Made by a program: the position numbers and the translations under genes. A stretch of DNA of 64,000 nucleotides from Agrocybe praecox (Eukaryota; Basidiomycota; Agaricomycetes; Agaricales; Agrocybaceae): the NCBI GenBank assembly GCA_964017145.1, contig OZ024840.1:3162001-3226000 (forward strand), given 5' to 3'. The notes under the pieces are model-generated. The model searched no databases, had not been told where the DNA came from, and worked only from the letters and a program-made list of their open reading frames with translations. Of the stretch, positions 21,438 through 30,814 are shown one piece after another (position 1 is the first letter of the stretch; every line of letters begins with the position of its first letter).

Positions 21438-22646
21438 TCAAGAAGCGACCGTCCACTTATGGTATGAAAGAGAGGGAACAATGGAGGAAGTATACAGGAC
21501 TGGCATAGCTGAGATGATTTGAACGGAGCTGAAATCGTTGTCCAACGATAGCTGTCCCAGGTCGTCGCACTCGACGGTCCATTGTGAAGGCCGACCAAAG
21601 CCTTGGATCCACCAGAACTTTTCGCGCCTGGAAACTAGCAATTCTATCATCATGCAGATTGCAACAAGTCCCGCTATGACTTTGAAAGAAATAGTCCAGA
21701 GAGCGCTCGTAGAACTTCCAGAAAGGAGAGCCATGAGATTATATATGATGCAAACACCAAGCGTGGGATCAGGACCTGAACCAATAGTCTAAAAAGGAAT
21801 TAATTCCCTATTTAGGAAGGTACAGGTGAACATACCATGAGCAAGAATAGAATAGCGTTGTTGACTACTTCAGCCATTTTAGGTGTTACAGTAGGCTAAA
21901 GTGTCCATCGAATTCAATGAAAGTTTTCTGCAACGAGAATGGAAGAGCGTACATCAAAGACCCCATAGTTTGTCCACATGAGTAAGACCGCGAGACCAGT
22001 GCTAGTCTTCATGACTAGATGTGTCATGAAGTTAGACGGGGTGATAACTTCATCTTCTTCGACGTGAAGTAACATGAAGACGCCATAGAGTAAGACAGCC
22101 AGATTGAAAGAGAGGAGTACTTGTGCGGCGACATGGTGGTCATGAGTCCATGCATAACTCCAGGCGGCTATCGGGACGTCAGAGGAATATAGCTCACCAC
22201 AGACCAAGTGAGAGTGACATACTCATGAAGAGGTTTCCCGCAATGGTAAAGGGAAGACATCTCACTTGGGCCGAACTGAGTTCCGCTGAGAATAGGCGAG
22301 GGTCGTTGTCGGTGAACATAGCAACGTAACGAGATTTCTCGTCGGTCTGAAGATCTATGAGATCTTCCTCCCAGCCTGTACTAAGAGGCAAAGTGTTCCC
22401 ATCAACATCCCAATCGAAAAACAGTTGCCCAAGCCAGTAGATGTTGAGAGCCACGGAAATGCCAGAGAATGCAATGAGAAAACCATTGGTAGAAGAAGGC
22501 TGTGCCGAGTTCTTGAGTCCAGAGAAGGACATAACGTATGTCTGAGAATACACATAAGCCGCGAAGACAGAGACGGAGATTATGCGAAGGATGGAAAGGT
22601 GGCGATAACTAATCGACTTGGATGCTGGTCCAGACAAGACAGGCAT
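21438..22646 (-). CDS. Multi-pass membrane protein of unknown function
   Basis: Minus strand, start at 22646 (MPVLSGPASKSISYRHLSIL). Hydrophobic segments include ILRIISVSVFAAYVYSQTYV, FLIAFSGISVALNIYWLGQL, LPFTIAGNLFMSMSLSLGL, VLLSFNLAVLLYGVFMLL, TSTGLAVLLMWTNYGVF, TIGSGPDPTLGVCIIYNLMA and FKVIAGLVAICMMIELLV, giving about six or seven membrane spans over several exons. Between spans 2 and 3 lies a polar loop (GNTLPLSTGWEEDLIDLQTD). Ends SLSYHKWTVAS. I do not recognise the family; the layout is compatible with a small fungal transporter or receptor-like protein, but no motif supports either. Confidence 0.7.
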
Positions 22647-22884
22647 TGCGTTGAAGGATAGGACACCACAGGGCTGAGAAAATGCATCGACAGCAGACCT
22701 TTTTATAAAGAAAAGATGAAAGGAGAGGTTGGGATCATAGCCAGGCCAGAGCTCGATGATGGCCGTACAAAAGAAAGGAGAGTGTTGGTTACGTAAACAC
22801 CATAGCTCTCCTCTTACTTACCACAGGTCAGTTCACCCGCTCTGGTCTTACGCCCATTCATTCTCACTATGTTAATTACCAGCC

Positions 22885-24921
22885 ATGAACGAAGAACCGT
22901 CGTTGCCTATTCAGAGCACCTCGCGTCTCGCAGACGCTTCCTTGCTGACCGATGTTATCGCGTCTTCCTCCAAAGTTCCCCTTGAGCAGCTCACGAAACA
23001 GACTTCCCAATCATATCTGTCCGACCTAACTACATACGGCTTGCAGGATCTTTTGTCAGAGCCTACCATCCTTCAAACGCAATCACATCATTTAACATCA
23101 AGTTTGACCTCTCTGACACATACTTCCTATCCAACTTTTCTTTCTCTGCATCAAACAACAAACGCGCTAACAACATCATTAACGTCGCTGTCATCATCGC
23201 TTGATTCGCTATTGATTTCAAGCCTACCCGCATTGGAGGAGAGTGCTGCTGGATGGAAAACTCGGACTGAGGCTGTGTTGAAGGAGAGGGGCAAGGCGAG
23301 AGTGGTGTTGGAACAACACGAAAAGATCAGGGATTTACTGGAAATACCCATTCTCATCGACACGTGCGTCAGAAACGGTTACTTTGCAGAGGCACTTTCC
23401 CTGGTATCACACGCAAAAGCCTTAGCTGCAAATGCTTCAGCTGCGAACAAACCTCCATCTCTCATCCTTTCTTCTGTTCTTTCGGAAGTCCATTATTCCA
23501 TTATGCAAATGCTCTTGTCTCTTCTGACCACGTTATACGAACCCAATCGCAAACTCCCTGCATTGTGGAAAGCCGTGAACTTCCTGCGGAAGATGGACGT
23601 CTTTGGGCCATCGTCTCCTTTTGCTTCCGCACCCCAACACCTCAAGGCTACCCTAGCACAGGCGGATTTAGACAAGTCCGTTGATCTTCTGGCAGATGAC
23701 ATCTCCAGTGAAGAGCAAATTGCTTTGGCTTTCCTTGTTGGACGAGAGTCGTGTCTAAAGTCAACGTTAGAACCTTGTGGAAGTGATGTATCCCGGATGA
23801 CGCACGGAGGGGAACTGGATGAACGTGAAAAGGAAGATCTAGCAAGATATCTGAAGAAATACATCGACCTCTGGAGAGAAGGTGTATATGATGTCATCAC
23901 TCAGTATTCGACGATCTTCCTGGAAAAATCCGCAACAACCATACAACAACCGTTGGCGAAGTCAGCAAAGGATAACACACAACCGCCGGCAGAATCACCG
24001 TCGGATTCTGACCAAGAATGGATACGCTTGCGAACTCTGATTACAACATATGCGTCTAGAGCGCTAACGACCCATCTGATACCGATCCTCTCGCCCAGTT
24101 TACCACTTCTATCATTATCCCTTCTGCCGTCTCTCCTTACTCAGCTAACTTACTGTTCGACTGCTTTTTCTCGAGTCGGTCTTGATTTCCGAGGGATACT
24201 GTCATCCTTATTCCCTCATGCCGTGTCTGAAATCATCACGCACGAAATGAGAACCGTGAGCGAGAACTTTATCTCTCGATTTAAAATACCCACGAGTGGG
24301 CCCAAGCAGACAAACATCCGGAAATCAGTCAACGGTAATCTAAAATCCAAGTGGGATCAACCGTCAGCCTGGCTTATCACTTCTTCTACCGCGTCTTTGC
24401 CCCTTGTACCAATCACTCCAGCGACGCCCACCGCACCTTCGTTAACACAAAGTCCACCTCATATCCCACCCCAGATTCTCGCATCATATCCACCGTTAGC
24501 GGAACATACCAATGCAATTTTAGGAATCCTCAATGGATTACGACTTCTTGCTCCGACGAGCATCTTACCAATCCTTGTCCGGGTCTTGGATGACGAAGTT
24601 CTGAGCAAAGGCGGTGAGAGGCTTCTGGCATATGTCAAGGCTTATTGTGAAGATGCCAAATCCACATTGTCCTTGCCTGGGAACCACTCTTCTGATGATG
24701 GCAATGAAGAAAGTGGAAAAGAGAAGAATGTGATTATGGCATTTGGGCGAGTGTATTTCGGCATTCTAGTGCCGTTTGTGCGGCGGGCGCTGGTGGAAGG
24801 CGTGTACGGTGCCAAGCTTGATCCTTCATTCGAGGAAGGAGGCGAGTTGCTCCCGAATGTAGTAATGGACTGGGAGGATTTCGTTCTCGAGGAAGAAGAA
24901 GAAAGTGACGAGAGTTCGTAA
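22885..24921 (+). CDS. COG8: Conserved oligomeric Golgi complex subunit 8
   Basis: Peripheral Golgi tethering subunit of the COG lobe-B complex, acting in retrograde vesicle docking. Single exon of 678 residues, unusual in this intron-rich window. The N-terminal half has the Dor1/COG8 helical region: YLSDLTTYGLQDLLSEPTIL, then Ser/Thr-rich heptads, EQHEKIRDLLEIPILIDTCV, RNGYFAEALSLVSHAKAL. A central Ser/Pro-rich linker (TPATPTAPSLTQSPPHIPPQ) is followed by HTNAILGILNGLRLLAPTSI and an acidic C-terminus (WEDFVLEEEEESDESS). Family call rests on the LEIP..DTCVRNGYFAEAL signature and length. Confidence 0.9.
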   Translation: MNEEPSLPIQSTSRLADASLLTDVIASSSKVPLEQLTKQTSQSYLSDLTTYGLQDLLSEPTILQTQSHHLTSSLTSLTHTSYPTFLSLHQTTNALTTSLTSLSSSLDSLLISSLPALEESAAGWKTRTEAVLKERGKARVVLEQHEKIRDLLEIPILIDTCVRNGYFAEALSLVSHAKALAANASAANKPPSLILSSVLSEVHYSIMQMLLSLLTTLYEPNRKLPALWKAVNFLRKMDVFGPSSPFASAPQHLKATLAQADLDKSVDLLADDISSEEQIALAFLVGRESCLKSTLEPCGSDVSRMTHGGELDEREKEDLARYLKKYIDLWREGVYDVITQYSTIFLEKSATTIQQPLAKSAKDNTQPPAESPSDSDQEWIRLRTLITTYASRALTTHLIPILSPSLPLLSLSLLPSLLTQLTYCSTAFSRVGLDFRGILSSLFPHAVSEIITHEMRTVSENFISRFKIPTSGPKQTNIRKSVNGNLKSKWDQPSAWLITSSTASLPLVPITPATPTAPSLTQSPPHIPPQILASYPPLAEHTNAILGILNGLRLLAPTSILPILVRVLDDEVLSKGGERLLAYVKAYCEDAKSTLSLPGNHSSDDGNEESGKEKNVIMAFGRVYFGILVPFVRRALVEGVYGAKLDPSFEEGGELLPNVVMDWEDFVLEEEEESDESS

Positions 24922-26920
24922 TAGTTAGCAAAGGTCCGAACGAGAATCAACACAGTAATACACATGTTTCTTCATAATTTCTCATGCTCCCTACACTCTA
25001 AATTTCTTTCAATACAACGGACCAATGGGCCCAGTGCACCTGGCTGCCGGCGGAATTGGGTGTGGACATTTTTGACAGCGTCTATTGAAATATTGTCAGG
25101 TTCGTTGGAGCACGGGTACGGCGCTAGTAGTTGAACAATTGAGCGCCCGGTCCGCAGCAACCGAGTGATTTGAAAGGCCGAGCTCCTGTTCGTCCACGTT
25201 CATTAGCCTAATCCGGCGATATGTTAAATGTTTTCTGAAGGGTAACGTTTGGGTAACGTTCTCCTTAGGCTAAGAATCGTGACGACCGGCATACGAGGAG
25301 TTGCTAATTGATTCAATTTCGAGGGTAACCATAAAGAGTAAAGAATTCTATGTATGTATGTAAGTGGTTGAAGGCAGTGCCCTTCCCTAATCGACGTTCG
25401 CCGCCCTACAGAGTAAGTATGTAGGAGTGAGTATGCATGTTTAAATAACGTAATACCTCAGATTCGAATAGTTTAATATGCTAATTCCCTGCATATTATA
25501 CGGTGCTCATGCCAAAGTAGATGCATGACAGACGACTCCCGTTCCAGACGTCTCTGTTCGTGTTACAGGAGTTCGAACTGGAAACGCCAACATTCTTGGT
25601 ATTTTCTAAATATAGAAATTACGTACCTTTTCATCGAGTCTTGTACAAACTTGTACTCGAGCTTTTTAGACTTCCGTGGCACGTTTTGCGAGGGTATAAG
25701 GTGGCCCGAATACTAGTCTAGTCTCTAACTCGATATAATACAAAGCAAGGCTCAGGAGTGTTTTCAAAGATTCGCAGACCAGTGGTCGCTATAGGGTATC
25801 GCCTACGTGTGAGAAAAATTCCGGAATTGGTCGGTCATAAATTTATCAACAGAAAACAAGCGATGAGATTCATTAAATATTAACGAGCCCGTCGGACCAA
25901 GGGAGCGGATACATGACTCACTGTCGACATACGACCTGTAGGGGGAATTGTCGGTGTGCCGGTGGATTTTGCGCTAGAAGGGTGAAGAAATGCAGGATCA
26001 TCAAAACATAGATATGTTCAAAGAACGGAAGCACGGAAGAGGGAGAATGGGGCTCTGCGTATTCACAGAGAAGGCATGGGCTTGGTTGGACCGCTACGAG
26101 AGAAATACGTGATCATGCAGGCTGTGTGGAGGGATATTATGATATTAATGACCGTACGGCGTACTCCAAAATTATAATAGTGTGATATGGCCCAGTTTCT
26201 GGAACGCGTGCCACAACGAAAAAAATGAGCGTGTCAAAAATTATCGCGAGGCTCATGCGCCGGGCCAATTGATGAGCAATAACGCGTCAACGTGATTGTA
26301 AAGAAAGGGACGTAAAACACGCGTATATATGTTTCGCTTGTAAGGTCGCCCCTTTGTAGGTGCGCGCCCCGATTTGGTCGCGCGCGAGGCAAAGTCGTGT
26401 CGACGGTTACCCCAAAACATGTCTGAAGGTACCTCGCGGAGGCCGAGTCAGTTCTCACTGGCGTCGGGCGGATTTAAATATTTAAATAATAAAATTTGAA
26501 GGCTGCGGGAGGAGTAGGGTTGGTTATTGTTTGGAGCTGAAGAGCAGAAAACAAAAAGAAACTCGGGAACAGACTATGTTTTATTTAAAATGATGGGTCG
26601 TGACGGAGGCAAAGGGGGTTTCATAAAGAGGTGGTGATGATGATGAGTGGGAATAAAATTTAGAGCTTCCCCATTGTTCGCTCAGAGAGGACGTGACTCG
26701 CATGGTAAAAAATGAGGATATCTAAAAAGGGTAAGAAAGCCGTCGACCCTCGAGACGAGTTCAGGGCGGAAAAGGCAAGATCCGCGGCAAAATGGAGCGG
26801 AGATTGATTTTGTCGATATGTCATAATCTGAGATCTGGAAACTGACTCCTTTACTAACAATTCTTTATAAATAATGACCACTGCTTTTCAGATGGCCCCC
26901 GTTCGCTTTCAAACTCTGCC
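24922..26920. other. Two-kilobase gene-free stretch
   Basis: No frame with a recognisable domain on either strand. Contains a near-tandem GGGTAACGTT pair near 25240, a short TGTA run near 25351, three ACGCGT hexamers (26204, 26282, 26319) and a perfect 16-bp AT palindrome of ATTTAAAT repeats near 26474. The right half is probably promoter and leader of the F-box gene. Confidence 0.5.
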
Positions 26921-28264
26921 ATGTCCTTCTTCGACTTCTCCCTCCAACTATCAGCGACGAAGCCCTGGTCTTTCCCCCTTTCTTCCTTTCCCAGATATGT
27001 ATCATCATCCACAACAGCAGTTTCTTCTCCCTCTGTATCATCTATGAACCGCCCACATATCCCAATGGAACTCGTTCTCGAAACCTTGGACGCCGCAAGG
27101 GACGACTTTGACCACGACTCATATGTGCAGTTGCTCATGTCATGTTCCCTCGTGTGTCGAGCTTGGTCAACGTCTGCTCAGAAAATTCTATTTTCAAAAG
27201 TTACCCTGCGAAATCAGCGCTCATTTCAGCTCTTCATGAATGCCGTTGACCCCGCCACCCCACATGGTGCTGTCCTTGGAGACGTAGTAAAGCGCCTTCG
27301 TGTCGTAATGGATCACAATCAACCCTCCGGTCTTCATCAGCATTCGTTCGCTTTGGCCGTCAATGCGTGCCCAAATCTGTCAGAGCTGGACATTTCGTTA
27401 TATGGATGTGCAGAGCCAGGTCAGGATATTGTTGGGGCTCCTGACTCATCCCGTCTTCGAAGGGCAGCGCCTTCATTTGATGAGCAAACCGTCTCTATTC
27501 TCAGGTCGGGCCCAAAAATCGATCACCTTCATTTCAACAATTGGTCCGACAACCAACAGTCCTTATTCCAACTGCTCGACATTTGGCCTTCCCTCAAGTT
27601 CCTATCTGTCGGAGGAACTTCACTTCAACACCTGCAGGATTCACCCCTGCCATACCCCGGTGCGCTCAAGGGACTTTCGCTCAACTTCCAGATCGCCCCA
27701 TCGGTTGACGTCCTCAAATGGCTCCTTCATCATTCTGCAAATTCTCTTCGTGTCCTTCACCTTCAAAGGGATCTTTCTACGGAAGCTTTGGAGTACATGG
27801 TGCAAGCTCACGGCTCGAGGTTGCATGTCATTTCCCTTCCAGGATTTGGCTCATCCGAGGTGCCTTCACTTCTGACCAAATGCGAACACCTTCGGGAATT
27901 GAGGACTGAGAACCCCGCGCTGTCCCAAAGCATCTACAAAAAGTTCCCCTCTTCGATTGAACGTCTTGCTTTTGGCGTGAATCGGGAGACATCCCTCAAC
28001 TCAATCATCGATATCGTTAAGACGAGTGATGTGTTGAAGTCACTCGATATTCAACTTTGGGCCAACGGACACAGCAATGCACTGCTCTCAACTCTTAAGA
28101 TTGCATGCGCGTACAGGGGAATCGAGATGACGACGACTAGCGATTTACGGATGTTCCGCGCTCTTGACCTCACTGTAAGTCTACGCCACTTTGACTTGAA
28201 ATCTATCTATCCATCATGCTTACTTACCTTCATCTGCCAGACACCCTCTACTCGTGATTCATAA
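26921..28264 (+). CDS. F-box / LRR-like protein
   Basis: Substrate-adaptor type protein for SCF ubiquitin ligases. After a Ser-rich stretch the F-box-like segment is PHIPMELVLETLDAARDDFD then YVQLLMSCSLVCRAWSTSAQ with KILFSKVTL. This is followed by irregular leucine-rich repeats (CPNLSELDISLYG, IDHLHFNNW, WPSLKFLSVGG, SLRVLHLQRD, CEHLRELRTENPAL, LKSLDIQLW). Start at 26921; the ATG before NRPHIPMEL is an alternative. A terminal intron 28175-28240 joins ALDLT to TPSTRDS, giving 425 residues; unspliced, the frame stays open to the same stop (447 residues). Target unknown. Confidence 0.8.
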   Translation: MSFFDFSLQLSATKPWSFPLSSFPRYVSSSTTAVSSPSVSSMNRPHIPMELVLETLDAARDDFDHDSYVQLLMSCSLVCRAWSTSAQKILFSKVTLRNQRSFQLFMNAVDPATPHGAVLGDVVKRLRVVMDHNQPSGLHQHSFALAVNACPNLSELDISLYGCAEPGQDIVGAPDSSRLRRAAPSFDEQTVSILRSGPKIDHLHFNNWSDNQQSLFQLLDIWPSLKFLSVGGTSLQHLQDSPLPYPGALKGLSLNFQIAPSVDVLKWLLHHSANSLRVLHLQRDLSTEALEYMVQAHGSRLHVISLPGFGSSEVPSLLTKCEHLRELRTENPALSQSIYKKFPSSIERLAFGVNRETSLNSIIDIVKTSDVLKSLDIQLWANGHSNALLSTLKIACAYRGIEMTTTSDLRMFRALDLTVSLRHFDLKSIYPSCLLTFICQTPSTRDS

Positions 28265-29270
28265 AACCCTAATCTTCTTTCGCTTCTCATTGACATGATT
28301 TTTTACATTCTCTTTACGACGCAACGCCATCACCATTTCTTTTTTGCTCCCATCAATCCACCCACTGTATTACAATCCCCACACTGCATAACCTAGACCA
28401 AGCACTGTTCGCGACCACAATCATTGCATTTACCATTTTATATCAGTATTCCCCTACTAGTTAATCCCTCATGCTCGCGTCACCACCCACTGTTTTTCTA
28501 CGAGAGTTTTGCCTTCATGTTCATGTGCCATGTCCCATCTTAAAAATTCTTATACTTTTTTAAAATAACGTTTTTTTAATTGCTTCGCTCCGGCAGAGGC
28601 GCACTTCCTGTGTTTGCTATCATCATCAACAATACGCTGCATTCACTCTAATACCTTCCTCGGGTTGTTTGACTATTCGACTCTTATCTACTCCCACCCC
28701 TCTTATATTGCTTAGAGTTACTAGATAATACTACCATTAGTGTAGTGTATAAGTTAATATGTTGGTACCGTTAGATTTTATGGTATGCTTTAATAAATAA
28801 TCCGCCATGTCTGTGTCTGTCCATCGTCGTCGGTGCGCCACCAGGGTCTTTCCACGTCTGATCAGGGCGCGGTAAAAGACGGAGACGGATATAAGCCTAA
28901 ACAGTGCTATGCAGGGTGCGCTCGTGGCCATGCGCAGTCCCTCCATACTCGGTCGAGACTCGACGTCGAGTTTGCCATCATCGTAATCGCCGGCGGCGAC
29001 GCTGAATTGGGTAATGTGATCGAGACGGAGGTATATCTGGAGATATCTGGCCATCTGCCACAGAGTACAAATACATCCAAATACTGACTCCTAATCCGGT
29101 AAGCATGAGGCCAACACGGCATTGACATCAATTTAACTTTGTACATACGACTTACCACCACCACCACCAACCGTTGTGCTCGTTTCAAGAGCAGTACTAC
29201 CTGCGCGTTCCCCTCTTGTATAGGGAGAGGCTTGCATCGAATTTACGTCCACGTCTACGTCCGAATTATT
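28265..29270. other. Intergenic
   Basis: Pyrimidine-rich 3' flank of the F-box gene, then the RS-protein promoter. A minus-strand frame (28737..29054) has no domain, splice or promoter support. A short ACC repeat lies at about 29153-29169. Confidence 0.5.
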
Positions 29271-30747
29271 ATGGCAACGTCAGGCTCATCATCCTCGTTA
29301 TCCTCGGTCGTGTCCAACCTCGTCAGGGCATCCATGGGTAGCGCGGTGCCTAGTACCGTTACCGATGATGACCTCGATCGTCACGTCGCAGAGCTTATTG
29401 TCCGAGAGGCCAAGAAGAAAGCAGAGCGATACGGGCAACAGGGCATTCGCGCGTACATCTCAAGTAATAAGTACGTGGTGTATTCCATATTCTTTTACCC
29501 CCATGTTCATTTGACTCATCAATCTCCGTTTGCTGAAATTTAGCGCGGATAGCAATGCCCCGAAAACGAATAAACGTTTCTTGACGTCTATCATTAAGAG
29601 TACGGATGACCATAATAGAACGGTGTTGAAGGCGCAGGCTTTAGCTGCTCAGGAGGTCAAGCGGGAGCGCGAGGCACTAGAGAGGCAACAACGGAGGGCA
29701 CGCGCTGAAGAAGCTACTGAAGCCGAAAGGTTGCGCAGGTCAGGCCGGATGGACTCGCGCTCTTCTAGTTCGAGACGCAAAAGGGACGTAAAAGACGAAG
29801 GCTGGGATAGGTGGGATGGAAGGACCGCCGAGAGGAAGAAGAAGAAAGTATCGCGCAACTGGGAGAGCTGGGATGGGCGTGACTCCGACGATGAAGAAGA
29901 TGGTGAAAGGCGCAGGAGGCGGTCAGAGAAGTCGTCCGGAAAATCTCGTAACGACGACGAAAGGAGACATCGCAGCCGTACTCGCACGCCTTCACCTTCG
30001 CGGAACTATTCCAGAGACGAGAGCCGCGACAGGGATGATTCCAGAAGGCGTAAACGACGTCGAAGTAGAAGTAGAGAGCGTTCGCATAAGCATTCACGTC
30101 GTTCCCATTCACGCTCTTCAGATACTGAAGACTCAAAGTCAAGGAAACGCAAACGTTCGCGTTCTCCGAAATACGCACTAGACGAAATCCGAGATGACTC
30201 CCCTGTCCGGCGACATTCTCCGACGGTGTCTGAATCCAAATCGGAGAAACCTGCAAAAACTTCGCGGATGACGGAAGCTCAGCACACTACACCACAACCT
30301 AAAGCATCGACATCATCTTCCAGGAGGAAGAGCCCTTCACCACCGGATTCGCGTTCACCTAGCCCAGGACCACACCCGCCTATCCAGTTACCTTCCAAGA
30401 TGGACCGCTATTTCGAAGAATCTTACGATCCGCGACTCGATGTTGCGCCCCTTGAAGCCCCCAAAGTTCCAGCTACGGGACTGATCAACAATGCAGAGTT
30501 CGAAGGCTGGGATGCCATGCTCGAACTTATTAGAATTCGACGAGAGGACAAGGAAGAAAAGAAGAGGTTAGAAAGGCTCGGACTCCTGCCTCCGAAAGAG
30601 AAGAGCAAGAGCAAGAAGAAAGTCGTCGAGGACTCTGCACCAGCAGTCGCGGATAGATGGAGCTCTGAGGGTGTCAGTATTATGGATATCGAGTACAAGA
30701 AAAAGGGTTCAGTGAGAGAGTGGGATATGGGCAAGGAAGGATTTTAG
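29271..30747 (+). CDS. RS-rich nuclear protein, likely RNA-processing
   Basis: Two exons (29271-29470, 29544-30747) give 467 residues. The N-terminal 100 residues are the ordered part: DLDRHVAELIVREAKKKAER, YGQQGIRAYIS, then APKTNKRFLTSIIKSTDDHN. A Lys/Arg/Glu coiled segment (LAAQEVKREREALERQQRRA) leads into long Arg-Ser and Arg-Asp repeats (about 150-330) typical of spliceosome-associated proteins. A second conserved-looking patch follows: SKMDRYFEESYDPRLDVAPL and INNAEFEGWDAMLELIRIRR, ending WDMGKEGF. RS repeats imply nuclear-speckle location and SR-kinase phosphorylation. I do not know the exact orthologue. Confidence 0.85.
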
Positions 30748-30814
30748 AATTATTGGCAACTGTATTTTACTATTTTTATTAAAAGGCATATTGTATACTA
30801 TTTATTGTATGATA

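Noticed and set aside
28737..29188. Minus-strand frames between the F-box and RS genes
   Set aside because: Two overlapping frames, composition not protein-like, no splice signals linking them.
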